Below are positions 53,970 to 62,737 of a stretch of DNA of 64,000 nt, one piece after another. Source of the stretch: Catellatospora coxensis (lineage in GTDB: Bacteria; Actinomycetota; Actinomycetes; Mycobacteriales; Micromonosporaceae). Where the stretch lies: the NCBI RefSeq assembly GCF_016862635.1, contig NZ_BONI01000028.1, positions 38,768 to 102,767 of the forward strand, written 5' to 3'. Every line of letters begins with the position of its first letter. The stretch's first letter is position 1. The position numbers were made by a program, and so were the translations under genes. The notes under the pieces were generated by a model. That model did no database searches. It saw only the letters and a list, made by a program, of their open reading frames with translations, and was not told where the DNA came from.

Positions 53970-55403
53970 GTGCACCCGGAGTTCGAGGATTACGTCCGCG
54001 CCCGTTCCGGGCCGCTGGTCGGCTTCGCCTACCTGCTCTGCCGTGACCGGCACCTCGCCGAGGACCTGGTGCAGGAGGTGCTGGCCAAGGCGTACCACCG
54101 CTGGGACCGCATCGAGGCGGACAACCCGGACGCCTACCTGCGCAAGGCCGTGGTGTGGGCGCACTCGTCCTGGTGGCGACGGCTGTCGCACCGGGAGCGT
54201 CCACTGGAGACGACCCCCGACGCCGCGGGCGACGACGACTTCGTGCAGCGGCACGCGGTGCGCGACGAGCTGTGGGCGCTGCTGGGGGCGCTGCCCCGCC
54301 GCCAGCGCACGGTGCTGGTGCTGCGCTTCTTCGAGGACCTCGACGACGAGCGCATCGCCGAGCTGATGGACTGCTCGCCCGCCACGGTGCGGGTGCACGC
54401 CCACCGCGGGCTGGCCGCGCTGCGGACCCGGCTGGCCAACCCGGCGCCGGTGCCGGCCGGCGAGCGGGCCTTCCCTGCGGTGCCCGTCGAGTCGGTGCGG
54501 CGGCGGGCGGTCGGCGGGCAGCGGCGGCGGCAGGCCGGGCTGGCCGCGGCGGCCGCCGCCGTGATCGTCGCGCTGATCATGCTGGTGCCCGGCTGGCGGG
54601 GAGCGTCGCCGCCGCCGGTGACCACGCCGACCCCGTCGGCGACCGCCTCCCCGTCCGCCGCCCCGTCGGTGCTGGTGCCGGTGGGGTCGGGCGGCGCGCT
54701 GCCGTCGTTCCCGTACGAGCCGGGCTGGCTGCCGGCCGAGGTCGGCCCGCTGACGGTGACCTTCGCGCTGGACCTGACCGGGCTGGAGAGCGCCGGCCGC
54801 CCCGGGTACGTGCTCCTCTACGCCGGGCCGTCCCCGTACGACTGGGACTGGGAGGCCGCGCGGACGCGCACGGTGCAGGTGAACGGGGTGAACGGAACCC
54901 TGCGCACGGGGACGTTCGAGGGTGCGCAGGCGGTCGGCCTGACCTGGCGGCGGGACGGCCGCTGGGTGACGGTGCAGAGCTTCGGCGGCCTGCTGACCGA
55001 GGACGAGGTGCAGCGGGTCGCCCGCGAGCTGCGGATCGGCAAGGTCACCGCCACCCCGCGGTTCACGTACTCGCTGGTGCCCGCCGGGTTCGAGGTGAGC
55101 AGCCTGGGCGTGGACCACCTGTGCCTGAGCCGGGAGCCCCGGCTGCGCCCGACGGACCCGGTGGGCGTCTGCGTGGGCGTCGGCACGGACACCAGCCAGG
55201 TCGGCCCGTGGAGCTCGCTGCTGGTCGGCGGGCTTCCGGCGCGGGTGGAGCGGGCCGATCCGGCCGGGCCGCCGACGACGCTGTGGATCCGGCTGGACGA
55301 GCGGCGGGTGCTGTCGATCTCGCAGTACGAGGGCGAGTTGAGCGAGGCCGACCTGATCCGGTTCGCCGAGAGCGTCACGCTGGCCGGGCCTGCGGGGCAG
55401 TGA
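53970..55403 (+). CDS. SigE-type sigma-70 factor fused to membrane segment and outer domain
   Basis: A 477-residue protein from GTG 53970. Region 2 is at residues about 5-75 (RARSGPLVGFAYLLCRDRHLAEDLVQE and AYHRWDRIEADNPDAY) and region 4 at about 108-155 (LPRRQRTVLVLRFFEDLDDE, CSPATVRVHAHRGLAALRTR), as in the actinobacterial SigE family. Then follow a basic stretch, a membrane segment (about 187-209, LAAAAAAVIVALIMLVPGW), a Ser/Pro/Thr linker, and an outer domain of about 230 residues with YPYEPGWLPAEVGPLTVTFA-type beta sequence and two Cys pairs (LGVDHLCLSR, VGVCVGVG). This is the second such fusion in the window. The outer domain is not recognised. Positioned 19 bp upstream of cydD, it might regulate that gene, but no evidence exists. 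Confidence 0.82.
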   Translation: MHPEFEDYVRARSGPLVGFAYLLCRDRHLAEDLVQEVLAKAYHRWDRIEADNPDAYLRKAVVWAHSSWWRRLSHRERPLETTPDAAGDDDFVQRHAVRDELWALLGALPRRQRTVLVLRFFEDLDDERIAELMDCSPATVRVHAHRGLAALRTRLANPAPVPAGERAFPAVPVESVRRRAVGGQRRRQAGLAAAAAAVIVALIMLVPGWRGASPPPVTTPTPSATASPSAAPSVLVPVGSGGALPSFPYEPGWLPAEVGPLTVTFALDLTGLESAGRPGYVLLYAGPSPYDWDWEAARTRTVQVNGVNGTLRTGTFEGAQAVGLTWRRDGRWVTVQSFGGLLTEDEVQRVARELRIGKVTATPRFTYSLVPAGFEVSSLGVDHLCLSREPRLRPTDPVGVCVGVGTDTSQVGPWSSLLVGGLPARVERADPAGPPTTLWIRLDERRVLSISQYEGELSEADLIRFAESVTLAGPAGQ

Positions 55404-55421
55404 CCCACGCCATCGGGCACG

Positions 55422-57080
55422 ATGGACAGCGTGGCGCGCCCGTTCGATCCCCGTCTGCTCCGGCAGGTCCCGTCCACCCGGCGTGACGTGGTCCTGCTGG
55501 CGGTGCTCGGGGCGGCCGTCGCCGTCGCCGTCGTGACCGCGGCGGCCGCGCTCGCCCGGGCGCTGGCCGCCGCGGTGGACCTGCGCCTCGATCCCGGCGC
55601 GATCACCGTCTTCCTGCTCGCGCTGACCGCCCGCGCCGCGCTCACCAGCGGCCTGGGCGTGGTCGCCGCGCGTATGGCGGCCACCGCCAAGGCGACCCTG
55701 CGGGCCGACCTGCTGTCCGCGGTCGGGCGGCGCGGACCCGGCTGGCTGGCCGGGCAGCGGGCCGGCGAGCTGGCCACACTCACCGGCCGGGGCCTGGACG
55801 CGCTGGACGGCTACTTCACCGGCTACCTGCCGCAGCTCGTGCTGGGCGTGACCGTGCCGATCGGGGTGCTGGCCACCCTCGCCTTCACCGACCTCGCGTC
55901 GGCGGTGATCGTGCTGGTCACCCTGCCGCTCATCCCGATCTTCGGCATCCTGGTCGGCTGGCAGACCCGCAACGCCACCGAACGCCAGTGGCGGCGGCTG
56001 CGGATGCTCGGCGGGCACTTCCTGGACATGCTGTCCGGGCTGCCCACGCTGAAGGCGTTCGGCCGGGCCCGCGCGCAGGTCGCCGCGGTGCGCGAGATGG
56101 CCGACCGGCACCGGGTCGCGACCATGCGCACGCTGCGCATCGCCTTCCTGTCGGCGCTGGTGCTGGAGCTGGTCGGCACGATCTCGGTCGCGCTGGTGGC
56201 GGTGCCGGTGGGCCTGCGGCTGCTGGGCGGCGGCATGACGCTGGCCGCCGCGTTCACCGTGCTGCTGCTGACCCCGGAGGCGTACGCCCCGCTGCGCGCC
56301 GCCGGCACCAGGTTCCACGCCAGCATGGAGGGCCTGACCGCGCTGGACCAGGCGTTCACCCTGCTCGCGGCCGCCGACGGCGGAGCAGCCGGGGGTACGC
56401 GTACCGCACCGCGCCCCGGCGTGATCGAGCTGCAGAAGGTGACCGTCGCGTACGAGCGCACCACCGCGCTCCGCGACGTCGACCTCACCATCCGCCCCGG
56501 CGAGCGCATCGCCCTGGTCGGACCGAGCGGCGGCGGCAAGAGCACCCTGCTCAACCTGCTGCTCGGCTTCACCGTGCCGACCTCGGGCCGGGTCCTGGTC
56601 GACGGCGCCGACCTGGCCGAACTCGACCTCGACGGCTGGCGGCGGCAGCTCGGCTGGGTGCCGCAGCGGGCCCACCTGTTCGCCGACACGCTGGCCGCCA
56701 ACATCGCCCTCGGCGCGCCGGACGCCCCGCGGGAGCGCATCGCGGGGGCGGCCCGCGCCGCGGCGCTCGGCCCGGTGGTCGACGCCCTGCCGCAGGGCCT
56801 GGACACCGTGCTCGGCGAGCGCGGCCACGGCCTGTCCAGCGGCGAACGCCAGCGGCTCGCGCTGGCCCGCGCCTTCCTGCGGGACGCTCCCCTGCTGCTG
56901 CTCGACGAGCCGACCGCCCGCCTCGACGCCGCCAGCGAGCAGGCCGTGGTCGAATCCACCCTGTCCCTGGTCGAGGGCCGCACCGCCCTGCTCGTCGCGC
57001 ACCGCCCCGCCCTGCTCGCCGCCGCCACCCGTGTGATCCGGATCGACCAGGGCACCCTCCACGAACTGGTGACCGCATGA
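55422..57080 (+). CDS. cydD: Cysteine/glutathione ABC exporter, CydD subunit
   Basis: A 552-residue ABC half-transporter. CydDC exports thiols (cysteine, glutathione or mycothiol) to the periplasmic side and is needed to assemble cytochrome bd oxidase. It starts at ATG 55422. Six membrane helices fill residues about 20-300, with GWLAGQRAGELATLTGRGLDALD and FGRARAQVAAVREMADRHRV in cytoplasmic loops. The NBD has Walker A VGPSGGGKSTLL (G367 onward), Q-loop QRAHLFADTLAANIAL, signature LSSGERQRLALARA, and Walker B LLLLDEPTARLDA. It is followed by cydC with an unusual 109-bp gap. Confidence 0.9.
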   Translation: MDSVARPFDPRLLRQVPSTRRDVVLLAVLGAAVAVAVVTAAAALARALAAAVDLRLDPGAITVFLLALTARAALTSGLGVVAARMAATAKATLRADLLSAVGRRGPGWLAGQRAGELATLTGRGLDALDGYFTGYLPQLVLGVTVPIGVLATLAFTDLASAVIVLVTLPLIPIFGILVGWQTRNATERQWRRLRMLGGHFLDMLSGLPTLKAFGRARAQVAAVREMADRHRVATMRTLRIAFLSALVLELVGTISVALVAVPVGLRLLGGGMTLAAAFTVLLLTPEAYAPLRAAGTRFHASMEGLTALDQAFTLLAAADGGAAGGTRTAPRPGVIELQKVTVAYERTTALRDVDLTIRPGERIALVGPSGGGKSTLLNLLLGFTVPTSGRVLVDGADLAELDLDGWRRQLGWVPQRAHLFADTLAANIALGAPDAPRERIAGAARAAALGPVVDALPQGLDTVLGERGHGLSSGERQRLALARAFLRDAPLLLLDEPTARLDAASEQAVVESTLSLVEGRTALLVAHRPALLAAATRVIRIDQGTLHELVTA

Positions 57081-57189
57081 CCACCCCGCTCCTGCCCGCG
57101 TCCACGCCGCCCGGTGCCGCGCTTTCGGGGAAACCGCCGGTATCGGCCTGCCCGCGATCGCGATTTCCCCGAAACCGCCGCCGGACCGG
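57081..57189 (+). repeat. Palindromic insertion between cydD and cydC
   Basis: In cydDC operons the two genes usually abut, but here 109 bp lie between. The insert holds TTTCGGGGAAA (57123-57133) and its exact inverse TTTCCCCGAAA (57164-57174), and the direct repeat AAACCGCCG. An ATG at 57077 overlaps the cydD stop as in a coupled start, but it opens a different frame and ends after 44 codons. A palindromic element may have moved the cydC start. Confidence 0.5.
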
Positions 57190-58890
57190 ATGCGCCGGTG
57201 TGACGTGGTGAGCCGGGGCGGGGTGGTGCGGCGGGTGCTGGCGTTCGCGTACCCGCTGCGGTGGCGGTTCGTCGGGGCCGGGTTGCTGGCGGCCGGGACC
57301 GAGGCGGCGGGCCTGGGGTTGATGGCCGCCGCGACGTGGCTGCTGGCGACGGCGGCCGGGCAGCCGCCCCTGATCGCCCTGTCGATCGCGATCGTGCTGG
57401 TCCGGGCGCTGGCCATCGGCCGCGGCGTGCTGCGGTACGTGGAGCGGCTGGCGAGCCACGACGCCGTGCTGCGCATGGTCACCGAGGTGCGCGCCCGGAT
57501 CTTCGCGACGCTGGTCGACCGGCCCCCGGCCCGCCGCGCGGACGCGCTCAGCCGCATGGTCTCCGACGTCGACGCCGTGCAGGACCTGGTGATCCGGGTG
57601 CTGCTGCCGATGGCGGCGGCGGGCCTGGTCGCCGACGCCGCGGTCGGCACGGCCCTGCTCGCCGATCCCGCCGTCGCCCTGGTGCTGCTGGCCGGCCTGC
57701 TGGTCACCGGGGTGGCGCTGCCGCTGCTGGCCGCCCGCCTGGCCCGGCACGGGGCGGCCCGGCTGGCCCCGCTGCGCGCCGCGTACGCGGCCGACACCGT
57801 GGACCTGGTGCACGGCGCGGCCGACCTCGCCGCCTTCGGCGCCCGCCCCGGGTACGAGGCCCGCGGCGCGGCGCACGCCGAGGAGCTGGCCCGGGTGGAG
57901 CGCGCCCTGGCCCGGCGCTCGTTCGCGGTGGACGCCGCGGCGACCGCGCTCGGCGGGGTGACCGCGATGGCGGTGCTGGTCACCGCCCTGTCCCGCGGCC
58001 TGCCGGGGGTGTGGATCGCGGTGCTCGCCGTCGCCACCCTGGCGGCCGGGGAACTGGCGCTGTCGCTGCTGGCCGCCGCGCGCAAGGGGGCCGAGATCCA
58101 GGGCAGCCTGCACCGCGTCGCCGAGCTGCTGGACGAGCCCGGGGACCCCGCCGCAGGGCTGCCGATCCCGGACGGTTCCGTACACCTGCGGCTGCGCGGT
58201 GCCGGGGTGCGCTACCGCCACGACGCCGCACCGGCGCTGCACGACATCGACCTCGACCTGCCACCCGGCCACCGGGTCGCGATCGTCGGCCCGTCCGGCG
58301 CGGGCAAGAGCACGCTGCTCGCCCTGCTCACCGGGGCGATCCCGCCGGACACCGGCACCGCGACCGCCGAACCGCCGGGGCCGGCCGGGGGCGGCGGCAC
58401 ACCGATCACGGCGTACGACCGCGAGCGGTGGCCGGTTGCCGTGACCGGGCTGCTGGCCGACGCGCACCTGTTCCACGCCTCGGTGCGCGACAACCTGCTG
58501 CTCGCCCGTCCCGGCGCGACCGACGAGGAGCTGCTCGCCGCCTGCCGGACCGCCGGGCTGGCGGACTGGGTGGCCGAGCACGGGCTGGACGTACGCGTCG
58601 GCGAGGACGGCGCGGAGCTGTCCGGCGGCCAGCGGCAGCGGCTCGCGCTGGCCCGCGCGGTGCTGGCCGACCCGCACGTGCTGCTGCTCGACGAGCCGAC
58701 CGAGGGCCTCGACCCCGCGCAGGCCGACGCGGTCCTCGCGGCCGTGCTGGCCGACCGCGGCGGCCGCTCGGTGGTGCTGGTGACCCACCGGCTGACCGGT
58801 CTGGACGCGTTCGACGAGGTCGTGGTGCTGGACGGCGGCCGCGTGAAGGAGCGCGGAACGCAGGGTTGGGTGCGGGCGCACGGGGGCTGA
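57190..58890 (+). CDS. cydC: Cysteine/glutathione ABC exporter, CydC subunit
   Basis: A 566-residue ABC half-transporter partner of CydD. It probably starts at ATG 57190 (MRRCDVVSRGGVVRRVLAFA); GTG at 57205/57208 is possible. The TMD shows GAGLLAAGTEAAGLGLMAAATWLLATAA and the conserved cytoplasmic stretch FGARPGYEARGAAHAEELA. The NBD has Walker A GPSGAGKSTLL (G367), signature LSGGQRQRLALARA and Walker B LLLLDEPTEGLDPAQ. The usual Gln at the Q-loop is missing (VTGLLADAHLFHASVRDN), and the NBD is shortened around residue 400 by a Gly/Pro stretch. Such changes occur in CydC NBDs, so it may be a weak or regulatory ATPase. The last genes downstream are unrelated. Confidence 0.88.
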   Translation: MRRCDVVSRGGVVRRVLAFAYPLRWRFVGAGLLAAGTEAAGLGLMAAATWLLATAAGQPPLIALSIAIVLVRALAIGRGVLRYVERLASHDAVLRMVTEVRARIFATLVDRPPARRADALSRMVSDVDAVQDLVIRVLLPMAAAGLVADAAVGTALLADPAVALVLLAGLLVTGVALPLLAARLARHGAARLAPLRAAYAADTVDLVHGAADLAAFGARPGYEARGAAHAEELARVERALARRSFAVDAAATALGGVTAMAVLVTALSRGLPGVWIAVLAVATLAAGELALSLLAAARKGAEIQGSLHRVAELLDEPGDPAAGLPIPDGSVHLRLRGAGVRYRHDAAPALHDIDLDLPPGHRVAIVGPSGAGKSTLLALLTGAIPPDTGTATAEPPGPAGGGGTPITAYDRERWPVAVTGLLADAHLFHASVRDNLLLARPGATDEELLAACRTAGLADWVAEHGLDVRVGEDGAELSGGQRQRLALARAVLADPHVLLLDEPTEGLDPAQADAVLAAVLADRGGRSVVLVTHRLTGLDAFDEVVVLDGGRVKERGTQGWVRAHGG

Positions 58891-58961
58891 CCCGAACCAC
58901 TAGGGTGTGCGGAGAGTCACCGACCCGGCAGAGGTCGGCAGCTGAACGGCGGAGGTCAGCA

Positions 58962-59792
58962 GTGGCAAGCACGCTCTGGGACGAGTACCAGGTCTCGCCG
59001 GTCGAGGTGGCCCTGCCGGGCGGCAAGGTCGGACTGACGCTGCGGGCGTACCGGCCCGCGAGCGAGCTGACCCCGACCGACATCGCCGACCGCGAGGACG
59101 ACGACGCGATCTTCTCCGGCCGCACCGGCCGCCCCATGGGCGTCGCCGACGACGAGGAGCTGCCCGAGTTCGAGTGGACCAAGGAGGCCCTCGACGAGGT
59201 CGCCGCCGGTCCCGCCGAGGACGAGGTCGCCGAGCGCGCCGTGGAGGCCGACGAGGCCGAGGAAGCGGACGAGGACGAGGACGAGGAGGCCGAGGCAGTC
59301 TCCGACGAGGAAGTCCCCATGTTCCTCTCGCACAAGGGCCGCCTGCTGCTGTTCCTGTCGGCCAAGGGCCTGGCCGACTTCGTCCGCTCCGGCGCCCCGC
59401 ACGACCTCAAGCAGCTCGAAGGCTGGTCGAAGCTGGCCAAGTCGGTCAAGGCCACCGACGTGGTCGCGGGCGAGGACGACGCGTACGAGCTGGACCTGGT
59501 CGTGGAGAACCTGCGCGGCGGTCCGGACGCCTGGGACGCCGAGCTGGTGCTGCGCGCCGGGGAGTTTGCCAGGGACGTGAGCTACGCTCTTCGCCTCAAG
59601 CCCGTCATGGTGGCGCTCTCCCCCGGCTCCCCGCTCGACGACCTCGACGAGGCGCTGCGCGCCTCCGAAGAGGGCGGACTCGGTGCTTTCTTCGCGAAGC
59701 GCAAGCTGAAGAAAATCGGGGCAGAGCAGGCATCCATCGGCTGGCGCTCGATTATTGGCAAGATCTCTGGCGCTGTGGACTGGCGCGACTGA
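58962..59792 (+). CDS. Hypothetical protein with long acidic middle
   Basis: A 276-residue protein from GTG 58962, with GGAGG 7 nt upstream (VASTLWDEYQVSPVEVALPG). The N-terminal 60 residues form a small domain, LPGGKVGLTLRAYRPASELT. Residues about 65-115 are nearly all Glu/Asp/Ala, predicted disordered or coiled. The C-terminal half (about 119-276) resembles FLSHKGRLLLFLSAKGLADFVRS and HDLKQLEGWSKLAKSVKATDVV, a compact domain I do not recognise. It is soluble. It is 59 bp upstream of the IS110-like protein gene and could be co-expressed with it. Similar proteins seem lineage-specific to this family of organisms, which I cannot verify. Confidence 0.6.
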   Translation: MASTLWDEYQVSPVEVALPGGKVGLTLRAYRPASELTPTDIADREDDDAIFSGRTGRPMGVADDEELPEFEWTKEALDEVAAGPAEDEVAERAVEADEAEEADEDEDEEAEAVSDEEVPMFLSHKGRLLLFLSAKGLADFVRSGAPHDLKQLEGWSKLAKSVKATDVVAGEDDAYELDLVVENLRGGPDAWDAELVLRAGEFARDVSYALRLKPVMVALSPGSPLDDLDEALRASEEGGLGAFFAKRKLKKIGAEQASIGWRSIIGKISGAVDWRD

Positions 59793-59851
59793 CCCCTAAC
59801 CAGGGAACATCAGTCTTTGGCACACGAGGGGTCCGGGAGGAGGACGAGTCC

Positions 59852-62515
59852 GTGGCGCTCGTGCGGGTGTACTGCGGTATCGCGTCGACAGCTCCGGAGG
59901 TCGACGCGGGGGACAACCTTGCGGCGGCCGTGAACCGGCTGACCGTCGCCGTTGTCGACGACTCCGGCAGGCTGCTGGAGTTCTGCGTCATCAACGACGA
60001 TCCGACCGGCTACGCGCTGGTGACGTCGCTGCTGGCGGAGAGGTTCGGCGCGTCGACGATGGTCATGGTGGCCGCGGACAGCGACGACCAGCAGGTCATC
60101 TCGCTGCTCGCCGCGTCCGGCCGGGCGATCGCGTACACCGACGACGAGTCCGCCGACGACTTCGCCGACCGGTTCGCCGACGACGAGTCCCTCGACGAGG
60201 TCAACTCCTCCCCTGACGAGCGCCGCGCCGTCGGGCTCGCCCGCGCCCTGCAGGCCGGTGTGCTGTCCGCGGTGGTCGGTCCCGCCCCGCGCGAGTTCGT
60301 CGCCTTCAAGCCGGTGCTCGCCGCGCACGCGGCGCTGGCCGTCGGCCGGCACGCCGCCGCGGTGGCCCTGCGCGAGGTGCTGCGCGAGCTCTACCCGGCC
60401 GCCCTGCGCGCCTACCCCGATCCCGCCGCCCCGGTCGCCCTGGCCGTGCTGGAGGCGCTGCCCGAGCCGGGCATGCTCGCCGGCCAGTCCGGCTCCCGCA
60501 ACCGCGACAACGGCGCGACCGCCGAGACCGTCGCCGCCCGGCTCGTCGCCGACGGCGTCTGCGACAGCGGCACCGCGCTGGAGGCGGTCACCGCCCTGCG
60601 CGTCGCCATCGCCGAGACCCGCCGCACCGGCGTCGGCAAGCAGCTGACCGCCGCCGTGGCCGAGTCCGTGCGGCACAGCGTGGCCGCCGTGCGCGCGTCC
60701 GACGCCGCCGGCCTCGCCCTCATCGACACGCTCGCCGACCGCATGGCCCCGCTGCCGGCCGCCGCGCCCGCCCAGCCCGTCCGCCGGACCGGGGTCACCG
60801 TCACCTCCGCGCCGCCCGCGATGGCCGCCGCCACCGGCGCCCGCCGCCGCGTGCAGCCGACCGCCGTGACCCCCGCCCCGGCCCAGCCGCGCCCGGTGCA
60901 GGCGCCGCCGACCGCGCCCGAGCCGGTGTCCGCCACGCCGCTGGCCCCGCCGCCCGTGGAGCGACCCGCATGGGCGCCCGCCATGCCGCCCGTGCCGCCC
61001 GGTTTCGAGCCGACCCCGATCACGGGTACCCCGATCGTCGCCACGCCCGCTGCGGCGCGCCAGGAGGCCCCTGCCGCGCCCACCCGGCAGGCGCCGACCC
61101 CGATCCCGCCGCGGCAGGCACCGATCCCGGCGCAGCGCGCCTCCCGGCCGCCGGCCGACGCGGGCAAGCCGTTCGTGCCGACCCTGACCAACGCCGCGAT
61201 CAGCAGCGAGCGGGCCGCGCGCGGGTTCAACCAGGCCCCGTCGGCCGACCTGCCCGACGAGACCCTCGAGCAGGGACACCTCGGCTACCAGCAGCCCGCC
61301 GCCGACCTGGCGGACCCCGCGCCGCGCGGCTACCAGCAACACGCCGAGCCGCCGACCGAGGCGCCGCGTGGCTACCAGCAGCACCCGGCGGAGCCGGCGG
61401 ACCCCGCGCCGCGCGGCTACCAGCAACACGCCGACCAGCCGAACGACACACCTCGCGGCTACCAGCAGCCCGCTGCCGACCTGCCGGCCGACCGGGCCCG
61501 CCGGGGCGGTTACCAGCAGCCTGCCGAGCCGGTGAACGAGCGCGCCCCGCGCGGCGGATACCAGCCGCCGTCCCGCGACCGTGACGACGACCGTGCCCCG
61601 CGTGGATACCAGCCATCGGCCGCCGAGCGGCTCGCCAACGAGCTCGCCGAGCGGGCCCGCAGCGGGTTCCAGCAGGACAACCTGCGCGACACCGGGGAGC
61701 AGCCGCGCTACAACGGGCCGTCGGCGACCGACGTGCCGAGCGACATCACCCGGATGCCGGCCGACCCGCTGGGCATGCCGCCGCAGCCGCCCGCCGCCCC
61801 GGCCGGTTCGCGCGCCAACTGGCCGCTGAACCCCGAGCCGGAGGAGCCAGCGCGCCCCGCCGACGGACGGATCACGCCGCCGTGGCTCGACGACGACCTG
61901 GTGCTGCCCGAATCCCCGGCGCTGCGCCTGGTCGACGAGCCGGCCCGGCGCAACGGTCGCGGCGGGCGCGACGAGCCCCCGCTGCGCCTGGTCGACGACA
62001 GCGCGCTGACCGGGGCCCGGCCCAAGCCGCGCCGCACCGAGCGGGCCTCCAGCCCGGCCGCCGGCGAGGACGACGATCTGCTGATCTTCGCGTCGGTCTC
62101 CTCGGCCTGGTTCAGCGGGCCGAGCAACGACACCGAGACCACCTGGAACTCGACGATGGACAGCGGCTGGCGCGCCGCCGAGCAGGCCGCCCGGCCGCAG
62201 GTCGGCAACGACACCACGGCCGGCCTGCCGCGCCGCGTCCCGCAGGCCAACCTGGTGCCCGGCTCCACGCCGGAGCGCGAGGAGCGCCCGCTGCGCATAG
62301 TCCGCGACGCCGCCGGCATCGCCGCGCACACCAGCAACTACTTCCGTGGCTGGCGGCGCGGCAACCAGGAACTCGGCGGCGGCCCCGGCCAGGGCGGCTT
62401 CGCCGTCGGCGGCCGTCCGGGCCGGGAGTCGGCCAACGGCTGGGACTTCACCCGCGAGCAGGACTCCCGCGACGACCGCGACGACTACAACTACCGCGCG
62501 GCCAACTACCGCTGA
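59852..62515 (+). CDS. Large protein with possible degenerate IS110-like N-terminus and RGYQQ repeats
   Basis: An 887-residue protein from GTG 59852 (GGAGGAGG upstream). Its N-terminus, VALVRVYCGIASTAPEVDAG with LTVAVVDDSGRLLEFCVINDDPTGYALVTSLLAERF and LLAASGRAIAYTDDESADD, follows the order of an IS110/IS1111 transposase RuvC-like domain (GIDWA, strand, GYxxLxxLL, VxE). However, the first catalytic Asp is replaced (GIAST) and a Glu is not obvious, so the activity is probably lost. A helical segment (about 130-300) and Pro/Ala-rich sequence follow, then eight RGYQQ-type repeats (about 478-589) and a polar C-terminus with LRIVRDAAGIAAH. It is not next to any inverted repeats of an IS. It could be a domesticated transposase-like protein. 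Alternative: an unrelated fold with chance resemblance. Confidence 0.5.
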   Translation: MALVRVYCGIASTAPEVDAGDNLAAAVNRLTVAVVDDSGRLLEFCVINDDPTGYALVTSLLAERFGASTMVMVAADSDDQQVISLLAASGRAIAYTDDESADDFADRFADDESLDEVNSSPDERRAVGLARALQAGVLSAVVGPAPREFVAFKPVLAAHAALAVGRHAAAVALREVLRELYPAALRAYPDPAAPVALAVLEALPEPGMLAGQSGSRNRDNGATAETVAARLVADGVCDSGTALEAVTALRVAIAETRRTGVGKQLTAAVAESVRHSVAAVRASDAAGLALIDTLADRMAPLPAAAPAQPVRRTGVTVTSAPPAMAAATGARRRVQPTAVTPAPAQPRPVQAPPTAPEPVSATPLAPPPVERPAWAPAMPPVPPGFEPTPITGTPIVATPAAARQEAPAAPTRQAPTPIPPRQAPIPAQRASRPPADAGKPFVPTLTNAAISSERAARGFNQAPSADLPDETLEQGHLGYQQPAADLADPAPRGYQQHAEPPTEAPRGYQQHPAEPADPAPRGYQQHADQPNDTPRGYQQPAADLPADRARRGGYQQPAEPVNERAPRGGYQPPSRDRDDDRAPRGYQPSAAERLANELAERARSGFQQDNLRDTGEQPRYNGPSATDVPSDITRMPADPLGMPPQPPAAPAGSRANWPLNPEPEEPARPADGRITPPWLDDDLVLPESPALRLVDEPARRNGRGGRDEPPLRLVDDSALTGARPKPRRTERASSPAAGEDDDLLIFASVSSAWFSGPSNDTETTWNSTMDSGWRAAEQAARPQVGNDTTAGLPRRVPQANLVPGSTPEREERPLRIVRDAAGIAAHTSNYFRGWRRGNQELGGGPGQGGFAVGGRPGRESANGWDFTREQDSRDDRDDYNYRAANYR
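61283..61618 (+). repeat. Intragenic tandem repeat encoding RGYQQ units
   Basis: Eight degenerate units of 11 to 19 codons, with the core GYQQ or GYQP preceded mostly by PRG, alternate with AEP/ADP-type linkers. DNA spacing is irregular, so these are not slippage-perfect copies. They would make an extended, glutamine/tyrosine-rich region. Similar to low-complexity interaction tracts. Confidence 0.8.
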
Positions 62516-62525
62516 TCGACCACTC

Positions 62526-62562
62526 GCCCCCGGCAACCGCGAAGATCGCGGTGGCCGGGGGC
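62526..62562 (+). terminator. Intrinsic terminator after the IS110-like gene
   Basis: GCCCCCGGC (62526-62534) and GCCGGGGGC (62554-62562) pair around ACCGCGA/TCGCGGT with one A-G mismatch. The loop is AGA and a short TTGCTGTCT tract follows. It ends the transcript of the IS110-like gene before the binding-protein gene. Confidence 0.75.
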
Positions 62563-62737
62563 TTGCTGTCTGCCGCCGCGACGACAGCGGTTCGGGCGGC
62601 GATGGTCACGCAGCGTCATGATGTGTTTCTGGCCATAGCCCCTGAGCTTGACCTTCACACGGGGGGCCAGCACGATACGTGTGCGGCAGTGGCTCACACC
62701 ACTGCCCACGCACCCCTGCACGGCGGAAAGGCATGTC

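Noticed and set aside
53253..58085. A 1610-codon open frame on the minus strand across the acyl-CoA dehydrogenase, sigma factor and cydDC genes
   Set aside because: It is antisense to genes with clear motifs and is a GC-rich shadow; its translation is Arg/Ala/Pro/Ser without domains.
61283..61618. CRISPR-like repeat array
   Set aside because: The repeats are in frame, encode RGYQQ units and vary in length and sequence, so they are intragenic protein repeats.
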